The notes: generated by a model not told the origin, from the letters alone. Counted from the first letter of the stretch, positions 17,433-25,818 are shown. The stretch is 64,000 nucleotides of DNA from an uncultured Parabacteroides sp. (GCF_947855115.1 NZ_CANTZW010000011.1:1-64000), one strand, 5' to 3'. Numbers and translations: made by a program.

Positions 17433-18581
17433 CTATTCTTTTTTATGTAAAATTTCACTGATAGGTGTAAATATCCTAGAAAGGACACTCCGACTAGAAG
17501 TCACAATTTCCGCATTCCCCGCCAATCCCACTTCATACGGAATTTCTTTTCGGGCAGTTGTCCGTAATGAATCTGGAAAATGTATTTCCAAGGCATAACT
17601 CTTATTATACGGTACATAAGAGATAGAAGCCACATTGCCTAATAAATATCCATAGGTATGTGCCGGATATTTCACTAATTCAATATTTACCGGATCACCC
17701 ACATGAAGTCCGGTTACTTCTTGTTGTGTTAGGCGCATACGTCCTACCCACTCTCCTTTATTGCTTGATAATATAGAACAAATCGTATCCCCTTCATTAA
17801 CCAAATTTGTTATCGCCCAACGATTTCCCATAATAATCCTACCGGAGGCCGGACTTTTTATTAAATATTTCGCTTCCCATGCACGCAAGCCGTTTACCAT
17901 GCGCTCATAAGCCAACTCTAATTGCTTCAAATTCCTTTGCCGTAAAACTTGTCTATCTATGGATAAATTAAAAAGTTCCCGTTCTACTCGTAATATCTCC
18001 AATTCATTCTTTTCGGGATGTTTTTTTAAAATCAATAGCTCCTTTTGCAAAAATTCCCGTTTGCGAGGATATACATTAAACTCATCTTCTATATAACAAT
18101 CATTTACTGCCTTCGTGAATTGCTCATAAGCTCCGGTCATCTCTCCCATGATCAAATCCAATGGATACCGTTCCAAGTATTTCTTATTCCGTGTACGATA
18201 GAACCACTCTACATTAGTTAATACTTGGCAAAAATAACTCACGTCCTTTAAAGAAGCTTGGTTACGAATCATGGCAATCGTATCGTTTTTCTTTACTAAA
18301 GAGCCATCTTCTACAAAAAACTCATCGATCGGTCCGGAAGATTTTGCCATCACCCATCTTACATTCGCCAAATCATCTATCATAACCGTTCCTTCTACCG
18401 TATCCGTATATTGAAACAAGGCCGTTCCAGCCAATAACAACCCAATAATACCATATAACAGATAACTACCCGTATGTACCAACCAATCCGGCGCATCCCC
18501 CAATATATCCGAAACATCCCGGTTATAAAGTTCTATGAGGTGGAAATCCCGTGTTTCTTGTTTTTCTTTACGCTCTTCCAT
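17433..18581 (-). CDS. HlyD-family membrane fusion protein of the peptide exporter
   Basis: 382 residues. A short cytosolic N-terminus and one membrane helix (about 37-57, YLLYGIIGLLLAGTALFQY) are followed by a lipoyl-type half-motif (GPIDEFFVEDGSLVKKNDTIAMI), a long alpha-hairpin, and the second half-motif (LIKSPASGRIIMG, VNEGDTICSIL). This is the adaptor of a type I-like or bacteriocin exporter, partnering the C39-ABC protein encoded 7 bases upstream. No TolC-type channel is encoded in the cluster, so a chromosomal one or the beta-barrel at 10471 would have to complete the path. Confidence 0.9.
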   Translation of the reverse strand: MEERKEKQETRDFHLIELYNRDVSDILGDAPDWLVHTGSYLLYGIIGLLLAGTALFQYTDTVEGTVMIDDLANVRWVMAKSSGPIDEFFVEDGSLVKKNDTIAMIRNQASLKDVSYFCQVLTNVEWFYRTRNKKYLERYPLDLIMGEMTGAYEQFTKAVNDCYIEDEFNVYPRKREFLQKELLILKKHPEKNELEILRVERELFNLSIDRQVLRQRNLKQLELAYERMVNGLRAWEAKYLIKSPASGRIIMGNRWAITNLVNEGDTICSILSSNKGEWVGRMRLTQQEVTGLHVGDPVNIELVKYPAHTYGYLLGNVASISYVPYNKSYALEIHFPDSLRTTARKEIPYEVGLAGNAEIVTSSRSVLSRIFTPISEILHKKE

Positions 18582-18588
18582 GCTCCCG

Positions 18589-20790
18589 TTAATTACTTAA
18601 TTCAAGTTGGTTTCTAACTAGCTGGTAATAATCTCCTTTTAAAGCGATCAACTCATCATGCGTCCCGTTTTCAATAATACGACCTTGTTTCAACACAACA
18701 ATTTGATCCGCATTCCTAACGGTACTTAATCGGTGCGCTACAATAACAACCGTCTTCTTTTCAAAAAAACGATTTAGATTTTCCTGTATCGCTCGTTCAT
18801 TATTTGTATCTAAAGCATTGGTTGCCTCATCGAAAAAGATAAAATCAGGATTTCGATAAATAGCCCGTGCAATCAAGATCCTTTGTTTTTGTCCTTGACT
18901 CAAACCTTGCCCAGTACTACCAATCCGACTATTGTATTTTAAAGGAAGCGACTCTATATATTCCCGGATATTAGCCATCTCTACCGCATAAAACAACCGT
19001 TCTTTATCAACCGTACCGTCTCCTTGAGCGATATTATTGGCAATCGTATCATTAAAGATATACCCTTCTTGCATGACTACTCCGCAATGCTTTCTCCATT
19101 CCTTAAAGCTGACACGACTTAATAAAGTGTTACCCAATAAAATAGCCCCTTCAGTTGGAGGATAAAAACCTAACATTAATTTAATTAAGGTAGTCTTTCC
19201 ACTTCCACTTAATCCGACAATAGCCGTTGTTTTACCCGCAGGGATTTCCAAGGATAAATCTTGGATCACTCGTTTTGACTTTGTTGATCCATATGTAAAC
19301 GAGATATGATCCAACCGAATGGACTGATCACCCGCTATTTCATTCTGGTATACCCGATCTTCCAGTTCTTCATCGTCTTTACCATGAATCTCGCCCAAGC
19401 GTTCTAAGCTGAGACGAGCATCTTGTGCTTGTTGCATAAAAGAAACTAATTGCTCAACAGGACCTTGCATTTGTCCGATTATGTATTGGATAGACAACAT
19501 GGCTCCCAATGTAATTTGCCCATCCAATACCGCCGTAGCGGACATAACCGTGATCAATATATTTTTCACCTCATTTATTAAAACCGCACCAACTTGTTGC
19601 CACTGTCCCAGATTTAAGGAGTTAACACTGATATGAAATAAAGAAGCTTGAATACTTTCCCATTCCCAACGCTTTTGCTGCTCACACCCCAACAATTTAA
19701 TATCCTGCATTCCATAGATCATTTGCATTAAATAATTTTGGTGTATAGACATTTGCTCAAAATTTTTCCGGTTTAAATCGGCCCTTCGTTTCATGAATAG
19801 TTTTACCCATAGAACATATAGCACACTCAGCCCAAGGAATAACAGAAAAATTCGCCAACTATAAATAGCTAAGACTCCTCCAAAGACAAACATCGTTAAG
19901 GTCGCAAACAAAATATTTAATACGGATTGAGTGAGAAAGGATTCTATCCGTTTATGATCTTCTATACGCCGGATTAAATCTCCTGCTAACTTACTATCAA
20001 AGAAGCGCATAGGCAAACGCATTAATTTAGCCAAGAAATCAGAAATTAAAGAAACATTGACCCTTGAACTGATATGTAACAAGATACAGCGACGGATCAC
20101 TTCAATCAAGGTCCGGCTAAAAACCAAGACCAATTGAGCGATCAATACCAATTGGATAAAATCCAAATTTCGATGCCCTATACCTTGATCTACGATAGTC
20201 TGGGTCAAAAAGGGTAAAACCAGCTGCAAGATACTTCCCGCCAGCAAACCAAATAAAAGCTGAAATACTATTTTTTTATACGGGCGAACGTATTTCAGCA
20301 AATGCCAAAGCGATAAACGCTCATAAACAATCGGCTCGGTATCATAGAACTGCGGGGTAGGTTCTAATAACATGATAACCCCTTTCTCCAAACCACCTTG
20401 CCGGGTACTCACCCAGCAATTCTTGAATTCTGCCTCCTCGTATTTTATAAGTCCATAGGCCGGATCTGCGATGTGAAATATAAATCGTCCTTTCTTTTGG
20501 GTAATCTTATACAAGACCACAAAATGAGCTTGATTCCAATGCAATATACAAGGAAGTTTCGATTGTATCTTTAATTTATTAAGCGTAGTGCGCATTCCGG
20601 TTGCCCGAAAGCCTATACTTTCAGCGGCCTCACTTAATCCCAACAAATTTACCCCAGTCCGCAGTAAAAAAGAGCTATCCCTCAATTGTCGCACAGAAAA
20701 GTTTTTTCCATAATGTTTAGCGATCATACGCAAACAAGAAGGACCGCAATCCATAGCATCTAACTGCCGGTAAAAGGGAAATTTCTTCAT
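18589..20790 (-). CDS. C39 peptidase-containing ABC exporter
   Basis: 733 residues, inner membrane. The N-terminal C39 peptidase is intact: Gln9, catalytic Cys15 (DCGPSC), His89 (HFVVLY), Asp109 (ADPAYG). Six hydrophobic helices span about 165-435. The ATPase has Walker A GLSGSGKTTL, signature LSQGQKQRI, Walker B FIFFDEATNALD and the switch His in VIVAHRLSTV. Such proteins cut leaders after Gly-Gly while exporting the peptide, and the two precursors in the same operon carry exactly that site. The start is 10 bases after the GT32 stop. Confidence 0.96.
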   Translation of the reverse strand: MKKFPFYRQLDAMDCGPSCLRMIAKHYGKNFSVRQLRDSSFLLRTGVNLLGLSEAAESIGFRATGMRTTLNKLKIQSKLPCILHWNQAHFVVLYKITQKKGRFIFHIADPAYGLIKYEEAEFKNCWVSTRQGGLEKGVIMLLEPTPQFYDTEPIVYERLSLWHLLKYVRPYKKIVFQLLFGLLAGSILQLVLPFLTQTIVDQGIGHRNLDFIQLVLIAQLVLVFSRTLIEVIRRCILLHISSRVNVSLISDFLAKLMRLPMRFFDSKLAGDLIRRIEDHKRIESFLTQSVLNILFATLTMFVFGGVLAIYSWRIFLLFLGLSVLYVLWVKLFMKRRADLNRKNFEQMSIHQNYLMQMIYGMQDIKLLGCEQQKRWEWESIQASLFHISVNSLNLGQWQQVGAVLINEVKNILITVMSATAVLDGQITLGAMLSIQYIIGQMQGPVEQLVSFMQQAQDARLSLERLGEIHGKDDEELEDRVYQNEIAGDQSIRLDHISFTYGSTKSKRVIQDLSLEIPAGKTTAIVGLSGSGKTTLIKLMLGFYPPTEGAILLGNTLLSRVSFKEWRKHCGVVMQEGYIFNDTIANNIAQGDGTVDKERLFYAVEMANIREYIESLPLKYNSRIGSTGQGLSQGQKQRILIARAIYRNPDFIFFDEATNALDTNNERAIQENLNRFFEKKTVVIVAHRLSTVRNADQIVVLKQGRIIENGTHDELIALKGDYYQLVRNQLELSN

Positions 20791-20800
20791 ATGGCTTCCT

Positions 20801-21520
20801 TTAATTAACTATTTTCTTTAACTGGCTTGCCCAACAAGTCGTAAAATAATGAATAGCCCAAGCCGATGCTTTCCTCAACTCATAATCATCCGGCCGTTTT
20901 CCTTGGAGCAGAGCCCTGCATTCCTGCGTAGAAAAAGGAGCCACCTTTTCATCTGACATCAGATGGATTTCACTCCGATAAGTAGACATTTCATACAGGT
21001 TCGACAGAAAAATCGGCCCCGTAGACAATACCACATAAGCTATCTTATCACGAGGCAATACCTCAGGTATAGGAACACTCATGACATGATCTATCAGTTC
21101 TCTCATAAAAGGATGCCCAGCTTTCACCGCCATCAAAGCATTCCCTATACAAATATCACGATGAGCGTACACCGCATGGGAAGAAGGCTCCAATCCCAAG
21201 CAACATGTATGATCTCCTAATAAAGAATCGAATGGTTTCCGACATTCATAATCACAATCTACGTAAAACCCACCCATCTTATATAAGATAAGGTAACGTA
21301 TCACATCCCAACGTTGTACGTCATAAGGAAAACGCTTAAAAATCTCCTCATATTCGGGATAATAAGTATGTACAAAACAATCCATTCGTTCATCATCCCA
21401 AAGAATATACTCCCAATCCGGATGATACCGCCGCCAGGTATCAGCCAACTTTCTGAAAATGGCAGGATAAGGCTTAAATTTAGCAGACCAAATTTGATGT
21501 ATGATTTTAGGTACTTCCAT
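20801..21520 (-). CDS. GT32-like glycosyltransferase (DXD sugar-binding type)
   Basis: 239 residues. The N-terminus MEVPKIIHQIWSAKFKPYP is the hallmark IPKIIHQIW of the glycosyltransferase sugar-binding DXD family (GT32, OCH1-like), with WEYILWDDERM next and the DXD motif in GGFYVDCDYECRKPF. The family transfers hexoses from nucleotide sugars; enzymes of this kind occur in capsule and toxin loci. It lies 2 bases after the GT1 gene and 10 before the exporter, so it is co-transcribed with them. Modification of the peptide or of its carrier is an inference from context. Confidence 0.9.
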   Translation of the reverse strand: MEVPKIIHQIWSAKFKPYPAIFRKLADTWRRYHPDWEYILWDDERMDCFVHTYYPEYEEIFKRFPYDVQRWDVIRYLILYKMGGFYVDCDYECRKPFDSLLGDHTCCLGLEPSSHAVYAHRDICIGNALMAVKAGHPFMRELIDHVMSVPIPEVLPRDKIAYVVLSTGPIFLSNLYEMSTYRSEIHLMSDEKVAPFSTQECRALLQGKRPDDYELRKASAWAIHYFTTCWASQLKKIVN

Positions 21521-21522
21521 AT

Positions 21523-22647
21523 TTATCTCTTTTTAAGGTTCTCACAATGGCAAAGCAATGAATCTATAGCCTGATTCATACTTGCGTTTTTACAAATAAA
21601 TAATTCTCTCATTTCTATCAGTCTTTTTGATATAGATCGTTTATTATCAATTATTTGCTGGATTTTTTCATACATGGAATTTACTGTCACATTATGCATA
21701 TTACCTCTTGCTCCCAGTTTATGATAAACGATACGAGCTGCATTACCACATTGGTCAAAATGAGTGGCTTGTGGATAGACAAGCATAGGCACACCCGCTA
21801 ATACACATTCCGTTAAAGTATTCATCCCCCCATGAGTAATCACTAAATCGCAATAATGCAATACATCAGATTGATTCATCCACTTAAAAATTCGCATGTT
21901 TCGGGGTAAAGGCATCAAATCCAAAGCATGGATTTTGCCATTAATGGAAACTACTAGCTCATATTCCGGATGTCGCTCACAGAGCAGCCTTAGTATCTTA
22001 TAGAAATGACGCACTTTTAAAGAGTCTGAAAATCCTTGATAAGTGCCCAAGGAACAATACAATATAATTTTTCCCTCTATTTTTCTTTTCTCAAGAAATG
22101 AATATAAAGATTGCCTTTGTCTCGGAGAGGTATATACATTCTTCACCTCACTCCAAAAAGGACCTACATTCTCAACCAATGAGTTAACTTCCCCCGGATA
22201 ATCCAATGGAGTAGCGGCTAATACCAATTGCTTTACCGAAGTTGTTTTGTTTTTTTTCGATTTTAAAACCCATAAGAAATTGCACACAAAATCACTAAAT
22301 CTTGAATTTGTCGGGATAAATCCCGAATCCAGTGGAGGTATGCCTTGCCGTTTTAATCCGGAAAGCGCAGACTCCACATAGATAAACGGGATTCGTAAAT
22401 ATTCATAGAACCCGGCACGGTCTCTCAAGACCTGATCCAACAAGACCAAATCAGGGAAACACTCTTTCAAGCCATCTGGATACCAAATCTTGCCAATCCC
22501 TTCTCGCTCTAGATAGCTTGAGAATATAGATCTTGAGGTATGGGTGTAAAACACCTTATGCCTCGCTTTTCTCAAGGCTACAGCCAAAGCCAAGGTCGGC
22601 TTTACATGGCCTGTTGCATTCAATATATCAAAAAGAAATACTGCCAT
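21523..22647 (-). CDS. GT1-like glycosyltransferase, proximal copy
   Basis: 374 residues, about 80 shorter than the distal copy at 7006, with the difference mostly in the N-terminal acceptor half. The start MAVFLFDILNATGHVKPTLALAVAL and the donor-site block VLHYCDLVITHGGMNTLTECVLAGVPMLVYP followed by DQCGNAARIVYHKLGARGNM match the other copy closely. Two diverged GT1 genes at opposite ends of the operon parallel the two precursor-maturase pairs, but pairing between particular GTs and peptides cannot be read from sequence. It starts 15 bases after the small HTH gene. Confidence 0.9.
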   Translation of the reverse strand: MAVFLFDILNATGHVKPTLALAVALRKARHKVFYTHTSRSIFSSYLEREGIGKIWYPDGLKECFPDLVLLDQVLRDRAGFYEYLRIPFIYVESALSGLKRQGIPPLDSGFIPTNSRFSDFVCNFLWVLKSKKNKTTSVKQLVLAATPLDYPGEVNSLVENVGPFWSEVKNVYTSPRQRQSLYSFLEKRKIEGKIILYCSLGTYQGFSDSLKVRHFYKILRLLCERHPEYELVVSINGKIHALDLMPLPRNMRIFKWMNQSDVLHYCDLVITHGGMNTLTECVLAGVPMLVYPQATHFDQCGNAARIVYHKLGARGNMHNVTVNSMYEKIQQIIDNKRSISKRLIEMRELFICKNASMNQAIDSLLCHCENLKKR

Positions 22648-22662
22648 ATTTTTTATATTAAA

Positions 22663-22938
22663 CTAAGCAATTGCCTCACAGCACATACGCACCTTACAGC
22701 TTTCGCAACGAATCTTACCGAATACATCCATAATGCTATCGCCCTCATAATAATAGGTCTCCCGGTACTCATCGTAGTTGATTTGTAACATTAACTCATT
22801 TCGCAGATAAGAAATATACTCGAAGAATGTACTACGAGACAACTCAACCTTCTTCGCAAATCTTTCCGGACTCCCTGTACGTTCTTTCTGTATCAGGAGA
22901 TCCATATATAGCATCTTTTTTAGATCTACGTATTTCAT
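22663..22938 (-). CDS. Small HTH protein with a Cys-rich tail
   Basis: 91 residues. Residues 20-70 resemble a DNA-binding helix-turn-helix (TGSPERFAKKVELSRSTFFEYISYLRNE followed by a short wing, YDEYRETYYYEG), a type common in Bacteroidetes. The last 15 residues contain C-x2-C-x4-CC (CESCKVRMCC), a possible metal or Fe-S site. It is the second gene of the operon, 24 bases after DUF3244. A local regulator of the cluster is the simplest reading; the Cys tail could make it metal- or redox-responsive. Confidence 0.7.
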   Translation of the reverse strand: MKYVDLKKMLYMDLLIQKERTGSPERFAKKVELSRSTFFEYISYLRNELMLQINYDEYRETYYYEGDSIMDVFGKIRCESCKVRMCCEAIA

Positions 22939-22962
22939 GACAATGAAATATTAAAAGGGTTA

Positions 22963-23364
22963 CTACTTAATCTCAAAATTCCCAGTCAAAAGATCTCCCC
23001 ATTGATTGGTTAGATCTAAAGTACAAGCCCCCTTAGGAATACTTGATAAATCTATTGTAATCAGATAGGCCTCCGATGCCGGATACATCTTTTCGTAAGA
23101 AAATCCATCAGCTCCTGTAATATGAACCGTGATGTCTGAACGTCCGGTCGTACATTCGATGGTTAATAAGGTTCCATTGATAGAGGCTGTTACCGGAATT
23201 ACAGTTATAATGGATCTTAACCCTTCTTTCCAGCCCTCTCCATCAAAGTCTATATCATCTCCCATCATCTTAGCAGACAAGTTCAATGCATAAATACAGG
23301 TCAACAGACTTACTAATAAAAAACTGATACACTTTTGTACTAATTTTAATCTTCTCATATCCAT
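22963..23364 (-). CDS. DUF3244-like exported protein
   Basis: 133 residues with an N-terminal signal (RRLKLVQKCISFLLVSLLTCIYALNLSA) followed by a compact beta-rich domain: TLLTIECTTGRSDITVHITGADG, LSSIPKGACTLDLTNQWGDLLTGNFEI. This resembles DUF3244 proteins, which are small immunoglobulin-like periplasmic proteins of unknown function in Bacteroidales. It is the first gene after the promoter at 23388, so it leads the biosynthetic transcript. Its role could be product binding or sensing, without direct evidence. Confidence 0.7.
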   Translation of the reverse strand: MDMRRLKLVQKCISFLLVSLLTCIYALNLSAKMMGDDIDFDGEGWKEGLRSIITVIPVTASINGTLLTIECTTGRSDITVHITGADGFSYEKMYPASEAYLITIDLSSIPKGACTLDLTNQWGDLLTGNFEIK

Positions 23365-23387
23365 ATTATTTTAAGGTTACTCTATTG

Positions 23388-23395
23388 CAAAAGTA
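23388..23395 (-). promoter_or_regulatory. Promoter -7 element of the RiPP operon
   Basis: Minus strand TACTTTTG matches TAnnTTTG, 23 bases before the DUF3244 ATG. The -33 region (about 23417-23420) reads TTAG and is weak, as expected of an activator-dependent promoter. Confidence 0.6.
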
Positions 23396-23410
23396 GAGTA
23401 AATATCTGGA

Positions 23411-23446
23411 TATGTCCTAAATTGAATCGGGACACTTTAAGGACAT
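23411..23446. promoter_or_regulatory. Operator-like dyad over the -33 region of the RiPP operon
   Basis: ATGTCCT (23412-23418) and AGGACAT (23440-23446) are exact inverted arms with AA/TT extensions; a further GGGACA half-site lies between them at about 23429-23434. The dyad overlaps the -33 position of the promoter at 23388, so a regulator bound here would control the cluster. Confidence 0.4.
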
Positions 23447-23520
23447 GATAATACCATCAAAACATTAATACACAAAAACTTATACTTATAACACCTTCGG
23501 TCATGCGGACACTCAAGCCT

Positions 23521-25515
23521 TTAGTAGTTTATAAGGAACACATCCAGCGTTATCTTAGCATCAAGGGATCCTTCTTTACTTTGATTTATACGTTCACGGA
23601 TACGAGATTTCTTTTTGGTAACGGAAGGCCCGGAAATACAAAAGACATCCGCGATCTGAGAAGTGGTAAGGCCAGCTTTTATTAGGCAACAAACTTGAAT
23701 ATCCATTTCAGTCAAGGAAGGAAACTCTCCTCGCAAACGAGAATAGAAATTATTATGCAATACATTCAGATTCTCAAACAAAAGCGTCCAATCAATGGGT
23801 TGGCGAGGATTCTCCCGTAGCTTCTTAAAAAAATCAACATGCTTATTTATGTAATCGATCAAAAAAGCCTCCCGTCCTTTGAGATATAAATTTTGACCAG
23901 ACAGTTTCTCTAACTTAATGACTCTATCATCATTTTGTTTTGCCATTTGAATATATTCATCAATCTTAGATTGGTATTTTCGATTTTTAGAGACTAAGAA
24001 CTGAACATTATCCTTCAAATCATTGATTTGAATCTTTTTATCTTCCTGATCTTTAGATAGAGATTCTATCAAGTCTTGATTCTCTCGTATTTTCTCTTCA
24101 TTTTGTTTTGCCAATTGAGTATATTCATTTATTTCATATTGGTGCTCTTGATTTTCGGCTTTTAAAAACTGGACATTAACCCACAAATCATTGATTAGAT
24201 TTTTTTTATCTTCCTGATCTTTAGATAAAGATTCTATCAAATCCTGGTTTTCTCGTATTTTCTCTTCATTCTCATGCAAATTTGATAAGTATTCCTGAAT
24301 CTCCTCCTCTGATTTCCTTAAGTTTCGTTCTTTCAGCCATAACTTACGTTGATAGCCAAAAGCGATCAGCCCAAGCAAAACAACCGTGATTATTCCACCC
24401 CAGAGGATCGATTTCTGCAACCGATCTTTTTCTAGCAAAAGGGTTTTCTTCTCATTTTCCAATTTCTCATTATCGTATTTCTCTTGCGCTTCCGCTATGG
24501 CCCGTGTACGATCGATATTATTTATAGAATCATTATAATGGCGGTATTGCTCAATATATGTAAAGGCGTCATCATATCGCAATTGTTTCTTTGCAATAAA
24601 ATACAATGCCAGATTCACGGTACGGATTCTACCCATGTTTGAAGTGTTTAGTGACTTCTTAAAATAAACCTCCGCTGAATCAAGTTCTCCCATTTGATAG
24701 AAAACAGAAGCAATACCTAATCTTACAGTAGAAGAATTTATCGTATCTCCCAACTTTAAAGTTAAAGCCAAATCTTCTTTTTTACATTCTAATGCTTTCG
24801 TATAATTTTTTTCTAACCTATAAATTGTACCTAATTCTCCAATAGCCATTGCTTGCATCTTTAGGTCATCAATCAACACCCCATTCTCTAACGACCGCTC
24901 AAAATAGTAACGTGCACTATCCAATTGCTCACATTCTGCAAATGTCCGTCCCAACTCCGAATAAGCATGCGACCAATCATCTCTACGGGGAACTCGCGCG
25001 ACATAATAAATGGCTTCCCGAAACAGTTCTAATGCCTGGTCATAAACTTTTTGCTCCCGATAGACACGTCCCAGCGTCTGGCAAATCAACGAGGCGAACA
25101 ACGGATCATCAAAACTTCCTATCAAATCTCTCGCTCGCACATAGCAAGCAGTCGCCTCCTCCAACCGAGACAAATCCCTACATACCGCTCCTTTATAAAA
25201 CCAAGCCTGCGCCTTCCTTCGCCCATCTACCCTCGGATCGAAATAACGAAGAGCGATATTGATCAACGAGTCTGAGGTATGTTTCTTATAATTCTTATCA
25301 CACGCTTGCGTATAGAGCAAGCACCATGTGGCATCATTCAGCTTATCCGAAGGGGAGGGCTTAGGCATCTTTTCCAATAATGTCAATGCGCTATCCGGAT
25401 GATCCCACATTATGGAGTCAATCATAGCCAGCTCGGGAGAAATCTCCTTGGCCTCTTGATGACAGGAGAAACCAAAAATAGCACATAATAGCATTAGAAC
25501 AATTACGAATCTCAT
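23521..25515 (-). CDS. Membrane-bound TPR regulator with C-terminal LuxR-like HTH
   Basis: 664 residues. A lipoprotein-like signal (MRFVIVLMLLCAIFGFSC) precedes about seven TPR units (40-330), one membrane helix (370-388), a long coiled coil (390-545) and a C-terminal helix-turn-helix (about 598-645: LTEMDIQVCCLIKAGLTTSQIADVFCISGPSVTKKKSRI). The TPR part is thus periplasmic and the DNA-binding part cytoplasmic. Within the coiled coil a 56-residue unit starting EEKIRENQDLIESLSKD is repeated in tandem (417-472 and 473-528). It precedes the RiPP operon on the same strand with a separate promoter and is the likely pathway regulator. Confidence 0.88.
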   Translation of the reverse strand: MRFVIVLMLLCAIFGFSCHQEAKEISPELAMIDSIMWDHPDSALTLLEKMPKPSPSDKLNDATWCLLYTQACDKNYKKHTSDSLINIALRYFDPRVDGRRKAQAWFYKGAVCRDLSRLEEATACYVRARDLIGSFDDPLFASLICQTLGRVYREQKVYDQALELFREAIYYVARVPRRDDWSHAYSELGRTFAECEQLDSARYYFERSLENGVLIDDLKMQAMAIGELGTIYRLEKNYTKALECKKEDLALTLKLGDTINSSTVRLGIASVFYQMGELDSAEVYFKKSLNTSNMGRIRTVNLALYFIAKKQLRYDDAFTYIEQYRHYNDSINNIDRTRAIAEAQEKYDNEKLENEKKTLLLEKDRLQKSILWGGIITVVLLGLIAFGYQRKLWLKERNLRKSEEEIQEYLSNLHENEEKIRENQDLIESLSKDQEDKKNLINDLWVNVQFLKAENQEHQYEINEYTQLAKQNEEKIRENQDLIESLSKDQEDKKIQINDLKDNVQFLVSKNRKYQSKIDEYIQMAKQNDDRVIKLEKLSGQNLYLKGREAFLIDYINKHVDFFKKLRENPRQPIDWTLLFENLNVLHNNFYSRLRGEFPSLTEMDIQVCCLIKAGLTTSQIADVFCISGPSVTKKKSRIRERINQSKEGSLDAKITLDVFLINY
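23932..24267 (-). repeat. Tandem 168-bp duplication inside the regulator gene
   Basis: Two adjacent 168-bp units (24100-24267 and 23932-24099) encode the 56-residue coiled-coil repeats. The first 22 residues of each are identical, and the DNA shares blocks such as TCTTCCTGATCTTTAGATA exactly 168 bp apart. Confidence 0.85.
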
Positions 25516-25520
25516 AATAG

Positions 25521-25528
25521 CAAACGTA
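25521..25528 (-). promoter_or_regulatory. -7 element TACGTTTG abutting the regulator start
   Basis: Minus strand TACGTTTG is a full TAnnTTTG match only 5 bases before the regulator ATG (25515). If used, transcription would begin at or next to the start codon, giving a leaderless message. No convincing TTTG lies 19-21 bases upstream. Confidence 0.35.
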
Positions 25529-25630
25529 TGTTTCTTATAGGTTAATGAGTGGCAAGATACAAAGAAAAATCATACAATGGGGCTTATTGTCTATGTTTCT
25601 CCATTCACAATTCTTGCACTTTGACCTTTC

Positions 25631-25716
25631 TCAAAAACACGTACGTGAATTTTCAAAAACATGTACGTGTTTCCGGAAAAACATGTACGTGTTTGGAGTA
25701 AAACATGTACATGTTT
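25631..25716. repeat. Four palindromic sites with exact 22-bp spacing
   Basis: The core ACATGTACGTGT occurs in four copies whose GTAC centres begin at 25640, 25662, 25684 and 25706, an exact 22-bp period (about two helical turns). The unit approximates AAACATGTACGTGTTT; the fourth copy, AAACATGTACATGTTT, is a perfect palindrome. The regular phasing suggests cooperative binding by a dimeric regulator. Confidence 0.8.
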
Positions 25717-25818
25717 ATAAAAAGCTATTTATCAATGAATTGAATAAGCTGTTTTTAAATAAGACTTATTGTTAATTATCGAAATGTCAAATGAATAACT
25801 TACGGCTTGTCAAGCCAC

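Noticed and set aside
25631..25716. CRISPR-like repeat array
   Set aside because: Four near-identical units with only about 6 bases between cores cannot be a CRISPR array; each unit is palindromic and there is no cas gene.
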